A DNA stretch of 64,000 nucleotides from Haliea sp. (GTDB lineage Bacteria > Pseudomonadota > Gammaproteobacteria > Pseudomonadales > Halieaceae). Positions 46,747 to 60,500 of the stretch are shown in pieces. The stretch's first letter is position 1. Every line of letters starts with the position of its first letter. The stretch lies in NCBI GenBank assembly GCA_002692965.1, contig NZNC01000015.1, positions 62,001-126,000 on the forward strand, in the 5' to 3' direction. The translations under genes were made by a program, and so were the position numbers. A model generated the notes under the pieces. That model ran no database searches. It was given only the letters and a program-made list of their open reading frames with translations, and was not told the origin of the DNA.

Positions 46747-46902
46747 TTACTTGATCTTGCCTTCCTTGTACATGACATGCTTGCGGATAACCGGATCGAA
46801 TTTCTTCATTTCCAGTTTGTCCGGGGTGGTGCGCTTGTTCTTGTCAGTGGTGTAGAAGTGACCGGTACCCGCTGACGAAATCATCCGGATCTTGTCTCTC
46901 AT
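46747..46902 (-). CDS. rpmG: 50S ribosomal protein L33
   Basis: 51 aa: starts '[17 protein letters not shown]', ends '[11 protein letters not shown]'. The characteristic '[20 protein letters not shown]' is present. It lacks the CxxC zinc pair, so it is the zinc-independent form (C-minus). ATG 46900-46902 with AGGAGAG upstream. Second gene of the rpmB-rpmG operon, which ends in a clear terminator. Confidence 0.97.
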   Translation of the reverse strand: MRDKIRMISSAGTGHFYTTDKNKRTTPDKLEMKKFDPVIRKHVMYKEGKIK

Positions 46903-46927
46903 GATTACTCTCCTTGGCGGCCTGGAC

Positions 46928-47164
46928 TCAGACCTTGACGCCGTCGGCGCGCAGGTCGGCGAGCACCTGGTCGATGCCCTTCTTGTCGATGATGCGCATG
47001 CCCTTGCTGGAAACCCGCAGGGAGACGAAGCGCTTCTCGGATTCCACCCAGAAACGGTGCTGGTGCAGGTTCGGCAGGAACCGGCGACGAGTACGATTCT
47101 TGGCGTGTGATACGTTGTTACCGGTGACCGGACGCTTGCCGGTGACCTGACAGACTCTTGACAT
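46928..47164 (-). CDS. rpmB: 50S ribosomal protein L28
   Basis: 78 aa: '[20 protein letters not shown]' start and '[17 protein letters not shown]' are family-defining. Only one cysteine is kept, so it is the zinc-free form like that of E. coli. ATG 47162-47164 with GGGAGAGG upstream. It precedes rpmG by 25 bp. The standard rpmB-rpmG pair next to radC. Confidence 0.97.
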   Translation of the reverse strand: MSRVCQVTGKRPVTGNNVSHAKNRTRRRFLPNLHQHRFWVESEKRFVSLRVSSKGMRIIDKKGIDQVLADLRADGVKV

Positions 47165-47327
47165 GTGTACCTCTCCCATAGACCACGGGATTCGTGAAAA
47201 CAGGTGTGGCCGAGGGGGTGCCACAGGTACCCCGGCCGCGCGGAGCGCGACTTTATACCAGAACACCCCCCCTATCGCAAGCGCTATATACGCCCCTTTC
47301 CCGGGCCGCAGCCGGCGAGGGGGCCCG

Positions 47328-48002
47328 CTAAAGCAGCCCCCGCTCGGCAAAGGAGTAGGCCGCGCCTCGCCCGATGATCACGTGATCCAGCACCCGGATG
47401 TCGAGCAGCCCCAGGGCCGCCTGCAGGCGCTCGGTGATACGACGGTCCGCGTGGCTGGGCTCGGCCACCCCGGAAGGGTGGTTGTGGGCAAAGATCACCG
47501 CGGCTGCATGATACTGCAAAGCGCGCACCGCGACCTCCCTGGGATAGACGGCGGCACCATCGAGGGTACCGAAGAACAGGTCCTCACAGCGCAGGATGCG
47601 GTGCTGGTTATCCAGGAACAGGCAGGTAAACACTTCCCGCGCCTGCCCCGCCAGGTGATGCTGCAGGAAGCGCCGCGTGTGCTGCGGACTGGTCAGGGCG
47701 CTGCCGGCGCGGGCTTCCTCCAGCGCCTGCCGCTTCGCCAGCTCGAGTGCAGCCTGCAGTTGCGCCAGCTTGGCAGCCCCCAGACCCGGGCAGCCGAGCA
47801 GCTCCGACACGGGCGCTGTCAGCAAGCCGCCGAGGCTGCCGTGACTGCCCAGAAGATCCCGGGCCATGTCCACGGCACTGCAACCCCGGCGGCCGGTTCG
47901 CAGCACCACCGCCAGCAGCTCGGCATCGGAGAGGGCTGCCGCCCCGCGCTGCAGGAGTTTGTCCCGGGGGCCTTCGCCGGCCCCCCAGTCGCGCATCGAC
48001 AT
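47328..48002 (-). CDS. radC: RadC/YeeS family JAB1-MPN protein
   Basis: 224 aa. N-terminal helix-hairpin-helix (UPF0758 N, '[19 protein letters not shown]' near 75-93) followed by the MPN/JAMM domain with '[15 protein letters not shown]' and the metal motif H-x-H-x7-S-x2-D ('[16 protein letters not shown]'). The DNA-repair role implied by the name is not supported by later work and the true function is open. It is divergent from coaBC (100-bp spacer), as in Pseudomonas and E. coli. Confidence 0.95.
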   Translation of the reverse strand: MSMRDWGAGEGPRDKLLQRGAAALSDAELLAVVLRTGRRGCSAVDMARDLLGSHGSLGGLLTAPVSELLGCPGLGAAKLAQLQAALELAKRQALEEARAGSALTSPQHTRRFLQHHLAGQAREVFTCLFLDNQHRILRCEDLFFGTLDGAAVYPREVAVRALQYHAAAVIFAHNHPSGVAEPSHADRRITERLQAALGLLDIRVLDHVIIGRGAAYSFAERGLL

Positions 48003-48102
48003 ACCATCACCCTCCCTGGTGTCAAGCCGCGCGGAGAGTGTCCAAGCCGCGCCGCCAGTGGTATCGTTTGCCCTGCTTTCTGATTCCTATTCTCGCAAGT
48101 CG

Positions 48103-49317
48103 GTGACCGTATTGGGACATCTTTTTCAACGCAATGTGGTCCTGGGCGTCAGCGGCGGCATCGCGGCCTACAAGTCCGCTGAACTGATCCGTCAACTGAA
48201 GACCCGCGGCGCCGATGTCCGCGTGGTCATGACCCGGGGCGCCCGCGAGTTCATTACGCCGCTGACCCTGCAGGCCCTGTCCGGGCACCCGGTCCACGCT
48301 GACCTGCTCGATCCCGAAGCAGAGCTGGGCATGGGGCACATCGAGCTGGCCCGCTGGGCGGACCTGCTCCTGGTGGCCCCCGCTACGGCCGACCTGCTGG
48401 CCCGCCTGGCCCAGGGACGCGCCGACGACCTGCTCACCACGGTGGCCCTGGCATGCCCCGCCCCCCTGATGCTGGCGCCGGCAATGAACCAGCAGATGTG
48501 GCGCAATACGGCCACCCAGGACAACCTGCAGCGGCTGCAAGCGCGCGGCGTGCACATGGTCGGCCCCGCCGCCGGGGAGCAGGCCTGCGGCGACGTGGGG
48601 CCGGGTCGCATGGAAGACCCCGCCATTATCGCCGCCGCCGCGGCAAGCCTGTTTGAATCCGGCGAGCTGGCGGGCCGGCGCGTGGTGATCACCGCCGGGC
48701 CAACGCGCGAAGCCCTGGACCCGGTACGCTATATCTCCAATCACAGCTCAGGCCGCATGGGCTACGCCCTCGCCCGCGCTGCCGCGGAGGCCGGGGCGCG
48801 GACCACCCTGATCAGCGGCCCCGTGGACCTGCACACCCCCGAGGGCGTGGAGCGCGTTGACGTGGTCAGCGCCGAGGACATGCTGGAGGCCAGCCTGTCG
48901 CGCCTGACCGACTGCGACATCTTTATTGCCTGCGCTGCCGTGGCTGACTACCGGCCCGCCGACGTCGCCGGCGACAAGATAAAGAAGAACGAGGAACGCA
49001 TGACACTGGAGCTGGTGCGCAACCCGGATATCGTGGCTGCGGTTTCCGCTCACCCGCAGCGCCCCTTCACTGTCGGCTTTGCCGCGGAAACCCGGGACCT
49101 GCTGAGCTATGCTCGGGACAAGCTGGAGCGCAAGGGCCTGGACATGATCGTGGCCAATGACGTGTCGGCGGAGGGTATCGGCTTCAACAGCCAGGAAAAC
49201 GCCGTGACCGTGCTCTGGGACGGCGCTGAAGAGGCCCTGCCCCGCAGTGGCAAGCAACAGATCGCCCGCGACATTATTACCCGGCTCGCCCGGCGCTACC
49301 GGGAAACGGTGACCTGA
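48103..49317 (+). CDS. coaBC: bifunctional phosphopantothenoylcysteine decarboxylase / phosphopantothenate-cysteine ligase
   Basis: 404 aa; GTG at 48103 chosen, with TTG 48112 an alternative. The decarboxylase half (1-190) binds FMN: 'VVLGVSGGIAAYKSAELIRQLK', the catalytic His in 'GMGHIELARWAD', and 'PAMNQQMW'. The ligase half has 'VVITAGPTREALDPVRYISNHSSGRMGYALA' spread over about 195-226, 'AAVADYRP' and 'KIKKNEERMTLELVRNPDI'. It performs two consecutive steps of CoA synthesis. One base separates its stop from the ATG of the phosphomutase gene. The dut gene that usually follows is absent. Confidence 0.96.
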   Translation: MTVLGHLFQRNVVLGVSGGIAAYKSAELIRQLKTRGADVRVVMTRGAREFITPLTLQALSGHPVHADLLDPEAELGMGHIELARWADLLLVAPATADLLARLAQGRADDLLTTVALACPAPLMLAPAMNQQMWRNTATQDNLQRLQARGVHMVGPAAGEQACGDVGPGRMEDPAIIAAAAASLFESGELAGRRVVITAGPTREALDPVRYISNHSSGRMGYALARAAAEAGARTTLISGPVDLHTPEGVERVDVVSAEDMLEASLSRLTDCDIFIACAAVADYRPADVAGDKIKKNEERMTLELVRNPDIVAAVSAHPQRPFTVGFAAETRDLLSYARDKLERKGLDMIVANDVSAEGIGFNSQENAVTVLWDGAEEALPRSGKQQIARDIITRLARRYRETVT

Positions 49318-49318
49318 C

Positions 49319-52649
<3,331 letters not shown>

Positions 52650-52753
52650 TGCCCTGACGCAAACGCGTCAATGCTTCGGGACATCCGCGGGTGTGTTGCA
52701 GCCCTCCGGGGGAGTCGCTAGCATGAAGGCCCGGCCCAGCAGACCCGAGCGAC

Positions 52754-53374
52754 ATGCCCCCGAGACGATCCCAACGCCGCCAGCAGATCCTCGAAGCCCT
52801 GGCCCGGATGCTGGAAGCGGAGCCCGGCAGCCGCATCACCACCGCCGGACTGGCGCGTGAGGTCGGGGTTTCCGAAGCGGCGCTCTACCGCCACTTCCCC
52901 AGCAAATCGAAGATGTTTGAAAGCCTGATCGAGTTCATCGAGGAAACGCTGTTCAGCCGCGTGCGGATCATCCTCGAGGAAGAGGAGCGGGCCGCCGCCC
53001 GCTGTGGCAAGATGCTGTTGCTGTTGCTGACCTTCACCGAGCGCAATCCCGGCATCACCCGGATACTGACCGGCGACGCCCTCGCGGGTGAAACCGAGCG
53101 TCTGCACCAGCGGGTGGCCCAGATGTTTGATCGCTTTGAAACCCAGATCCGGCAGGTCTTGCGGGAAGCCGAGCTGCGCGAGGGCCTGCGTCCGCGCATC
53201 ACCCTGGCGGCGGCCGCCAACCTCCTCATGGCCGCGGCGGAGGGGCGCATCAGTCAGTATGTGCGCAGCGGCTTCACACGCCTGCCCACCAGCGACTGGG
53301 ACGAGCAGTGGCTGCAGCTGCAACGGGACTTTTTCCAGACCGTGGTGAGGGCCCCGGGTACGCCGGCAGCCTGA
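52754..53374 (+). CDS. slmA: nucleoid occlusion factor SlmA (TetR family)
   Basis: 206 aa. N-terminal TetR-type helix-turn-helix: 'RRQQILEALARMLEAEPGSRITTAGLAREVGVSEAALYRHFPSK' spans residues ~8-51. The C-terminal domain has 'MFESLIEFIEETLFSRV' and 'TRILTGDALAGE', specific to SlmA (formerly Ttk) rather than drug-responsive TetR regulators. It binds specific chromosomal sites and blocks FtsZ ring assembly over the nucleoid. ATG 52754. The 104-bp spacer after argB contains a small TGACGC/GCGTCA hairpin (near 52656) and no gene. Confidence 0.92.
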   Translation: MPPRRSQRRQQILEALARMLEAEPGSRITTAGLAREVGVSEAALYRHFPSKSKMFESLIEFIEETLFSRVRIILEEEERAAARCGKMLLLLLTFTERNPGITRILTGDALAGETERLHQRVAQMFDRFETQIRQVLREAELREGLRPRITLAAAANLLMAAAEGRISQYVRSGFTRLPTSDWDEQWLQLQRDFFQTVVRAPGTPAA

Positions 53375-53408
53375 GGGCCCGGCGGGGTCTCGCGCGAGAA
53401 TCCGGCGC

Positions 53409-54068
53409 TCAGGAGTCGCCCCGCGCCGACAGGCGACGGCGCAATTCAACCACTTCCTCCAGCTGCGCAAAACGCTCGATATCCCTGGCGAAGGCAGCCT
53501 CCACCTCGCGAATTTCGCGCTCGCGCTCTTCGATCTGGGACTCGGTCTGCTCGATTTCCTGCTGCAGGTTGGCAATATTCTCCAGGCGCGCCGCGTCGGG
53601 CACATCGCCCCGGCGCTCCATGTCCGCCACCTGCGCCTGGTAGTTTTCGACCTGGTGCTTGAGGGAACTGCGGTTGCTGCGCAGGATACTCAGCCGAACG
53701 CGCAGCTCACCCACCGCACGCTCGCGGGCGGCCTCGATATCCTCGACCGAGCTGTAACGCAGCAGCAGGGATTCATCCCAGGCCCTGAGGCGCTCCTCTT
53801 CCCGGGCGGCGCGGGCTTCGAGCTCGCGCTGCAGGCTGGCATCGGCCCGCTCCTCCTCGGTCAGGCCCCGGGGCACCACACGGACCACAATACCGCGCTC
53901 GTTGAGCACTTCGTAGCCCTTGCCGACATGCTCGGGCGGCACGTGGCTACCCACGACCATTTGCCCGTTGTCATCGCGGTAGCGATAGAGCTCCCCGCCT
54001 TTGGAGGCGCCCTGTAACAGGGGCAGTGCCAGCAGGACGAGAAGCAGATGTCGGGTTCGGAAATTCAT
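53409..54068 (-). CDS. exported DUF4124 / coiled-coil protein
   Basis: 219 aa. The signal peptide is about 1-20 ('HLLLVLLALPLLQGASK'). A DUF4124-like unit follows ('ELYRYRDDNGQMVVGSHVPPEHV' over ~26-48), then a long Glu/Arg-rich coiled coil from about 70 to the end with heptad-like spacing. Predicted periplasmic. No enzyme motif. Function unknown. Convergent with slmA and co-directional with pyrE, 69 bp apart; a cell-envelope role is a guess only. Confidence 0.85.
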   Translation of the reverse strand: MNFRTRHLLLVLLALPLLQGASKGGELYRYRDDNGQMVVGSHVPPEHVGKGYEVLNERGIVVRVVPRGLTEEERADASLQRELEARAAREEERLRAWDESLLLRYSSVEDIEAARERAVGELRVRLSILRSNRSSLKHQVENYQAQVADMERRGDVPDAARLENIANLQQEIEQTESQIEEREREIREVEAAFARDIERFAQLEEVVELRRRLSARGDS

Positions 54069-54137
54069 GCGCTCACTATAGAAGGCCCCGGGTATGTGGA
54101 CAAGCCGGCCGTGAGTGGACAGTCGCTGCCCCGCCCG

Positions 54138-54785
54138 CTAGTGCACGCCGTAGCGCTCCCGGTAGGCACGCATGGCCGCCAGATCACTGGCGCGATCGCT
54201 GCCGAGCCCCTCCAGCCAGGCAATGATGTGGTTGATATCGATAATACTCAGTATCGAAATCCCGTGGGCCTGCTCGATTTCCTGGATGGCGGAAAGCTCG
54301 CCGCTCCCGCGCTCCTGGCGGTCCAGGCCGATCGCCACCCCGGCCAGTTCGGCGCCGGCGCTCTCGATCATGCCAATCACTTCGCGCACGGCGGTACCCG
54401 CCGTGATGACATCGTCGATGACCAGGACCCGGCCCTCCAGCGGCGCGCCCACGAGCGTTCCCCCCTCGCCGTGGTCCTTGGCCTCCTTGCGGTTGTAGGC
54501 GAAGGGCACATCGCGCCCGTGCTGGTCGGCGAGGGCAATGGCCGTCGCCGCCGCCAGGGGAATCCCCTTGTAGGCCGGCCCCAGCAGCACATCGAAGGCC
54601 AGGCCGGAGTCGACGATGCGCTGGGCGTAGCAGCGCCCCAGGGCGGCCAGGGCAGCGCCGCTGGCAAAGGCGCCCGCATTGAAGAAATAGGGGCTGATAC
54701 GACCCGACTTCAGGGTAAACTCACCAAAACGGAGCACCTGGTAGTGACGGGCCAGTTCAATGAATTCCTGTTGATACGCCTGCAT
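54138..54785 (-). CDS. pyrE: orotate phosphoribosyltransferase
   Basis: 215 aa, usual size. It adds PRPP-derived ribose phosphate to orotate in pyrimidine synthesis. It shows '[18 protein letters not shown]' near 22-39, '[19 protein letters not shown]', '[18 protein letters not shown]' and the PRPP motif '[16 protein letters not shown]' near 121. ATG 54783-54785. It is divergent from the crc-like gene and close to rph, as in Pseudomonas and E. coli. Confidence 0.97.
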   Translation of the reverse strand: MQAYQQEFIELARHYQVLRFGEFTLKSGRISPYFFNAGAFASGAALAALGRCYAQRIVDSGLAFDVLLGPAYKGIPLAAATAIALADQHGRDVPFAYNRKEAKDHGEGGTLVGAPLEGRVLVIDDVITAGTAVREVIGMIESAGAELAGVAIGLDRQERGSGELSAIQEIEQAHGISILSIIDINHIIAWLEGLGSDRASDLAAMRAYRERYGVH

Positions 54786-54970
54786 GGGGTGACAGTTCCT
54801 GGAGGGCAGATCACTTTACCGTCGGCAAATCCCGCAAATGGGGGTTATGCTGAAGCAGCGCCGTGGTTATCATACGCGATTGCAGGGGAGGAACCCCCAC
54901 AACTATCTAGCCGGCCGATCGCCGGCGGCGGTGTGCGCATCATACACGCTCTCCAGACAAGGGGCCACGA

Positions 54971-55735
54971 ATGAGGATTATCAGCTTCAGCGCCGACGGC
55001 ATCCGCGATGCCGCGAAAAACGGGCTGTACGACTGGCTGTCGGAACAGGATGCGGATTTCATCTGTATCCAGGACCTGCGCTGCAGCGAGTACGACCTGC
55101 AGGAGGATCTCTACTTCCCGCGGGAGTACAACGCCTACTTCTTCGACGACATCAACGGCAAGGAAAATGGCGTCGCCATCTACTGCCGCAAGCTGCCCAA
55201 GGCCATCATGACCGGTCTCGGCTTCACCGATTTCGACATGGAAGGGCGCTACATCCAGGCCGACTACGAAAACCTCAGCGTCGGCTGCCTGCTCGCTCCC
55301 CATGCGGAGCCGGGCAACGAAGAACAACTGGGCCGCAAACGCGAGTTCTTCAACCTGCTGCAACACCACCTGCTCAAGGTACGCAACAAGCGCCGGGAAT
55401 TCATCATCTGCGGCAACTGGCAAATCGCACACAGCGCAGCCGACGTCCAGGACACCAGCGCCAACAGCAGCCGACCGGGCTTCCTCGCGGAGGAGCGCCA
55501 GTGGATGGACGAGATCGTTGAAGCCGGCTATGTGGACGCCTTCCGCGAGGTCAACTCCGACCGCGATGAGTTCAGCTGGTGGCCGGATGGCACCCCCGGT
55601 GAGAACGGCTGGCGCACCGACTTCCACCTGATCTCCAAGGGCCTGAAGTACTCGGTGGATCACGGCGCCATTTACAAGCTGAAGCAGTTCTCCAGCCACG
55701 CCCCGATCATCATGGACTACGATATCGAGGTCTGA
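54971..55735 (+). CDS. crc: Crc-like catabolite repression protein (catalytically degenerate ExoIII family)
   Basis: 254 aa of the endonuclease/exonuclease/phosphatase fold. Every key nuclease motif is altered: 'SADGIR' for N-x-N-G, 'QDLRC' for QETK, 'CGNWQIAH' for GD-x-N-x-AH, and 'SSHAP' for SDHAP. This is the pattern of Pseudomonas Crc, which has no nuclease activity and works with Hfq to block translation of catabolic mRNAs. 'NKRREFIICGNWQIAH' and 'FSWWPDGTPGENGWRTDF' align with Crc by recall. The pyrE / crc / rph neighbourhood is also the Crc locus. A general xthA duty is unlikely. Confidence 0.87.
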   Translation: MRIISFSADGIRDAAKNGLYDWLSEQDADFICIQDLRCSEYDLQEDLYFPREYNAYFFDDINGKENGVAIYCRKLPKAIMTGLGFTDFDMEGRYIQADYENLSVGCLLAPHAEPGNEEQLGRKREFFNLLQHHLLKVRNKRREFIICGNWQIAHSAADVQDTSANSSRPGFLAEERQWMDEIVEAGYVDAFREVNSDRDEFSWWPDGTPGENGWRTDFHLISKGLKYSVDHGAIYKLKQFSSHAPIIMDYDIEV

Positions 55736-55741
55736 GGATCA

Positions 55742-55762
55742 GCCGGCCCCGCCAGGGCCGGC
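55742..55762. terminator. GC-rich hairpin between convergent crc and rph
   Basis: GCCGGCCC (55742-55749) pairs with GGGCCGGC (55755-55762) across a 5-nt loop, 6 bp after the crc stop and 24 bp before the rph stop. No T-run on either side. Probably ends or protects both transcripts. Confidence 0.45.
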
Positions 55763-55786
55763 AGGAATCTGCCCGGCGACCCGGCC

Positions 55787-56506
55787 TCAGCCCGCCAGGG
55801 CCGCTTTCTGGCACTCAATCAGCTGCCGGATGCCGCTGTCGGCGAGGTCCAGCATCGCGTCCATCTCCTCGCGCCGGAAAGGCTGCCCCTCCGCGGTACC
55901 CTGGACTTCAATAAAGCCGCCGTCTTCGCCCATCACCACGTTCATGTCGGTATCCGCCCGGGAGTCCTCGAGGTAGTCGAGATCCAGCACCGGGGTGCCC
56001 TGCCACACGCCGACGGAGACCGAGGCGACCATCTGCCGCAAGGGATCAGTGGTGAGCAACTTGCGTCGCTGCAGGTGGTTGATGGCATCGACCAGGGCCA
56101 CACAGGCGCCGGTAATCGACGCCGTGCGGGTGCCACCATCGGCCTGGATGACATCGCAATCCACAGTGATGGTGAAATCCCCGAGCTTCTTCAGGTCGAC
56201 CGCCGAGCGCAGGGAGCGGCCGATCAGCCGCTGGATCTCCAGGGTACGGCCACCCTGCTTGCCGCGACTGGCCTCTCGCCCCATCCGCGAGCCGGTCGAC
56301 CGGGGCAACATGCCGTATTCCGCCGTGATCCAGCCACTGCCCGTGCCGCGCAGGAAGCGCGGCACGCCCTCCTCCACCGAGGCGGTGCAGATCACCTTGG
56401 TAGCACCGAAGCAGACCAGCACCGAGCCCTCGGCATGGCAGGTGTAGTCGCGGGTGAGCGTGACCTCTCTCAGCTCGTTCGGCGCGCGGCCGCTGGGGCG
56501 TGACAT
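55787..56506 (-). CDS. rph: ribonuclease PH
   Basis: 239 aa. Phosphorolytic 3'-5' exonuclease that trims tRNA 3' ends. It shows '[19 protein letters not shown]' at the N-terminus, '[23 protein letters not shown]' spread near 50-73, '[18 protein letters not shown]' and the catalytic aspartates in '[19 protein letters not shown]' and '[17 protein letters not shown]'. Full length, unlike the frameshifted E. coli K-12 copy. Divergent from yicC, with 138 bp between them. Confidence 0.97.
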   Translation of the reverse strand: MSRPSGRAPNELREVTLTRDYTCHAEGSVLVCFGATKVICTASVEEGVPRFLRGTGSGWITAEYGMLPRSTGSRMGREASRGKQGGRTLEIQRLIGRSLRSAVDLKKLGDFTITVDCDVIQADGGTRTASITGACVALVDAINHLQRRKLLTTDPLRQMVASVSVGVWQGTPVLDLDYLEDSRADTDMNVVMGEDGGFIEVQGTAEGQPFRREEMDAMLDLADSGIRQLIECQKAALAG

Positions 56507-56644
56507 GCAAAATCTCCGTAATTGTAAAACCAGCCGGACAGTATACTGGAGATGCCCGGCCGTTTCGGGCGCAATCGATCACCTTTTCCAGGCGACGCAA
56601 GCTGCTACACTGGCCGACTCACCGTCAGCAGAGGTAGCGCAAAC

Positions 56645-57517
56645 GTGGGACAGATTCACAGCATGACCGCCTTCGCCAGGGAATCCACCAGCACGCCGCT
56701 GGGCACCCTGACCGTGGAGCTGCGCTCGGTGAATCACCGCTATCTGGACACCAGCTTCCGGCTCCCGGACACACTGCGCAGCCTGGAACCCGGCCTGCGC
56801 GAGCAGGTCGCGGACACCGTCAGCCGGGGCAAGCTGGAGTGCCAGTTGCGCCTGCAGACGGATGGCGAGCAGTCCGCCGGCCTCCAGGTGGATGCGGAGC
56901 GCCTGGAGGCCGTGCTGCAGGCGGCAGAGCAGGTCCGCCAGGCACTCCCCGACGCCCGCCCGCTGGACCCGCTAGCGGTCCTGCAATTCCCCGGCGTCTG
57001 TCGCGCGCCGCAGGCGGACGAAGAGGCCATCCAGGCCTCGGCCTCGGCGCTGTTCGCCTGTGCCCTGGAGTCACTCGCCGCCAACCGCGCCCGCGAGGGT
57101 CGCAAACTCGCCCTGTTTATCCGCGAGCGGCTGGAACTGCTGAGCCGGGAAACCCAGGCCGTACGTGAGAAGATGCCGGAGCTGAAACGCCACCAGCAGG
57201 AGCGTCTGCTGGCACGGCTGGCGGAACTGCAGCAGACACCCGATTCCGAGCGCCTGGAGCAGGAGCTCGTCTATCTAGCCCACAAGGCAGATGTCGACGA
57301 GGAACTGGACCGGCTGGAGAGTCATATGGAGGAGGTGCGGCGCACCCTGGATCGCGGTGGCCCCTGCGGGCGGCGCCTGGACTTCCTGATGCAGGAGCTG
57401 AACCGCGAGGCGAATACCCTCTCCTCGAAATCCACCGCCAGCAGCAGCACCCACAGCGCGGTGGAGATGAAGGTACTGATTGAACAGATGCGGGAACAAA
57501 TTCAGAATGTGGAGTAA
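56645..57517 (+). CDS. yicC: YicC/YloC family endoribonuclease
   Basis: 290 aa from GTG 56645, nine bases after AGAGGT. This gives the family N-terminus '(M)GQIHSMTAFARE'; an ATG at 56663 would trim it and the frame also extends upstream without coding character. It shows 'LTVELRSVNHRYLDTSFRLP', a long helical middle with 'LLARLAELQQTPDSERLEQELVYLAHKADVDEELDRLESHMEEV' (~210-253) and the C-terminal 'GRRLDFLMQELNREANTLSSKS'. Members cleave RNA and affect sRNA turnover. gmk, its usual next gene, is not found here. Confidence 0.94.
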   Translation: MGQIHSMTAFARESTSTPLGTLTVELRSVNHRYLDTSFRLPDTLRSLEPGLREQVADTVSRGKLECQLRLQTDGEQSAGLQVDAERLEAVLQAAEQVRQALPDARPLDPLAVLQFPGVCRAPQADEEAIQASASALFACALESLAANRAREGRKLALFIRERLELLSRETQAVREKMPELKRHQQERLLARLAELQQTPDSERLEQELVYLAHKADVDEELDRLESHMEEVRRTLDRGGPCGRRLDFLMQELNREANTLSSKSTASSSTHSAVEMKVLIEQMREQIQNVE

Positions 57518-57545
57518 ACGCAAAAGATGTCCCTGACCTGACACG

Positions 57546-60500
57546 ATGAACGTTCTCCGCCGGCTGGCACCCGCATGCCCCTTGCGACGAAGGCACCTGC
57601 CGGCATCGCTTGCCGGCTGCCTGTGGCTCCTGCTGCTCGCCTCCCCGGGGCTCCAGGCACTTTCTCCCGACATGCGCTTTCACCAGTTCGAGCTCTCCCA
57701 GTGGAGCATCAAGCAGGGCCTTCCCCAGGTCACCGTCCACGCGCTCACCCAGGGGCCCGACAACTATATCTGGGCCGGCACCCAGGCGGGACTAGCCCGC
57801 TTTGACGGCACGCGCTTCGAGTTGTACTCCCCGGACAACCATCCGGTCCTGCCCAGCCGCCTGATCCGCTCTCTCTATGTCGACGCGAGCCAGCGCCTCT
57901 GGATCGGGACCCTGCGGGGTGCCGCCTGGCTGCAGGACGGCAGCATCCAGCGGGTCCCGACTGCCAGCGGCAAACCCGTCGACATTCTCGACATGACGGA
58001 GACCAGCGATGGCTGGATCCTCCTGGCCACCGGCAGTGGCCTGTGGCGCTCCCGCGGCGACACCCTGGAGCGCAGTCCTGGCGCTCCCCTGGACAGTCTG
58101 CTGACGGTCTACCACCGGGAGGGAAAGACCTGGGTCGGCGGGCAGGGGCAGATCTGGCAACAGCATGACGGTACCTGGATCGCGGAATCTCTGCCCGCGT
58201 CTCTCGCGGGCGTACAAGTCACCGATCTTGTCTGGCACGAGGGTCGCCTGTGGGCGGGAACCAGCCGCGGGCTGCTGCGACGCGAGGGCGGACAGTGGCA
58301 GCACCTTGCCATCAGCGAAGATATCGACAGCCGCCGCGTCGAAGCGCTGTTTACCGATGCCAACGGTACGCTCTGGGTCGGCGCCACCGGCAGACTCTAC
58401 CGGATGCAACACGGGCGCGTTATTGACACCCTCGGCACGGAAGGCCCCTTTGCCGACGGCAACGTCTTGTCCATGGCCGAGGACCACGAGGGCAGCCTGT
58501 GGCTGGGCAGCCGCTCCTATGGCCTGGTGCGCCTCTGGGATGGCTACGTCATGCGCTACGACAGCGCCGAGGGCTTGCACGCCGAGCTGACATGGACCCT
58601 GGCCAGGGATGTGGATGACGCCATCGTGGTAGGCACCGCGGACGGCCTCGCCCGCTATCAGGATGGTCGATTCCAGCAGCTGGTCCGCGGCGAGCAACAA
58701 CCGCATCCGCACGCCTACAGCCTGCTGCCCGAGCCCGAGCGTATCTGGGTGGGCACGCGCGCCGGACTCTACTGGTGGTGGCGGGAGGACGAACGGATTG
58801 AACGACCTGCCGCCTTCGACGCACTGCAAGGCGAGCACGTCCAGGCCATTCTGCGCCGCCGCGACGGCAGCTACTGGCTGGGTACCACCAGCGGCATCTG
58901 GCGCTGGGATGGCGAAAGGCTTGAACAGCGCCTTTCGGCCAGTGACAGCAGCGCCAACCAGACCTGGATACTCCTGGAGACCCGCGACGGACAGCTGATG
59001 GCAGGAACCGTGGGGGGCATCCTGCTCGAAGGTGAGGACGGCACTTTTGACCCGGTCGATGGGCTGGACGAAGTTCACGAAGTCATGGCCCTGACTCAAC
59101 TTGCGGACGGGCGCGTGGTCGCAGGCAGCCGGAGCGAGCAGCTGCTGATTTCCGGGGAGGATGGCTGGCGCACACTGGGCCCAGCGGATGGCCTGCCCGG
59201 CAATACGGTGTTCGCCCTGGTCGAGCAACAGGGTACCTTGTGGGTGGCGGGCAACCGGGGGCTTTACCACTTGCCCCTGCAGCAGCTCGACGCCTACCTC
59301 CGCGGCGACAGTACATCGCTCAATGCAAGGATGCTGCTCAGCGAACGCGGCGATGTCGCCGGCGCACAGAACACCACCTGCTGTAACGGGGCCGGCAGCG
59401 CCCGCGCCCTGGTAAAGGATGGTGCGCTGTGGTTCCCCACCCGCGAGGGGATCATCGCAGTGCACCCCGGGCAGACCGGCAGCAACCGCTATCCGCCCCG
59501 ACTGCATATCGATCGGGTGCGCCTGGACGGGCGCTGGCAGCCCGCAAGCAACGATACCCGTCTGCAGCTGGATAAACATCAGCGGGATATCGCCTTCGGT
59601 TTTACCGCGCTGAGCTACCAGGACCCCGGCAGTGTCCAGCTGCAGTACCGCCTCCTCGGCTATCGGGACCAGTGGCAGGCCCTGGACGACCCGGAGCACC
59701 GCACGGCCTTTTTTACCAACCTCCCCTCGGGCACGCTGCATTTTCAGGTGCGTGGCAGCAATAACGCCGGCGTCTGGTCGCCAGACCAGGCAGAGCTGAC
59801 ACTGCACATTGCCCCCTACTGGCACGAAACCCTGTGGGCCAAACTGGCCGCGGCGGCCACTCTGCTATTGCTGATGTGGCTGGGAGTGCGCTGGCGAACC
59901 CGCAACCTGGCCCAGCGGCAGCGCCAGCTGAGACAACTCGTGGGCGAGCGCACAGAAGAATTGCGTGTCGCCAATGAAAACCTGCGTCAGTACAGCCGGC
60001 AGCTGGAAACCGCCAGCATGACCGACCCCCTCACCGGGCTGTGGAATCGCCGTTATCTCAGCGAAAAAATCTCCGTCGAACTGACCCGGTTCCAGCAGGA
60101 AAAGGCGGCCGGTATGCACCAGGGCAACTGCCGCCTGCTCGCGCTGCTGGACCTGGATCACTTCAAGCGCGTCAACGACCAGCTTGGCCACGATGCGGGA
60201 GACCAGGTGCTGCGTCAGTTTGCCGACTTCCTCCGCGCGATGGTGCACCCGCGGGACGAGGTGCTCCGCTGGGGCGGCGAGGAATTCCTGCTGGTCCTGC
60301 AGCCGCTGCCGGAACAGCACCTGGCGGGGCTGGCGGAGCGCCTGGTGCGATCCATTGAACAGCACGCCTTTACTTTGGAAGACGGGCGCAGCGTCGCGCT
60401 TACTGCATCACTGGGCTTGTGCCCCTACCCCCTTGCTGCGCCGCATGCTCCCACGGGCCACTGGGAGCTGGCTATCGAACTGGCTGACAAGGGGCTGTAC

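Noticed and set aside
54971-55735. Calling the gene exodeoxyribonuclease III (xthA)
   Set aside because: The Asn, Glu, Asp/Asn and His-partner motifs are all substituted, so a Crc-type role fits better.
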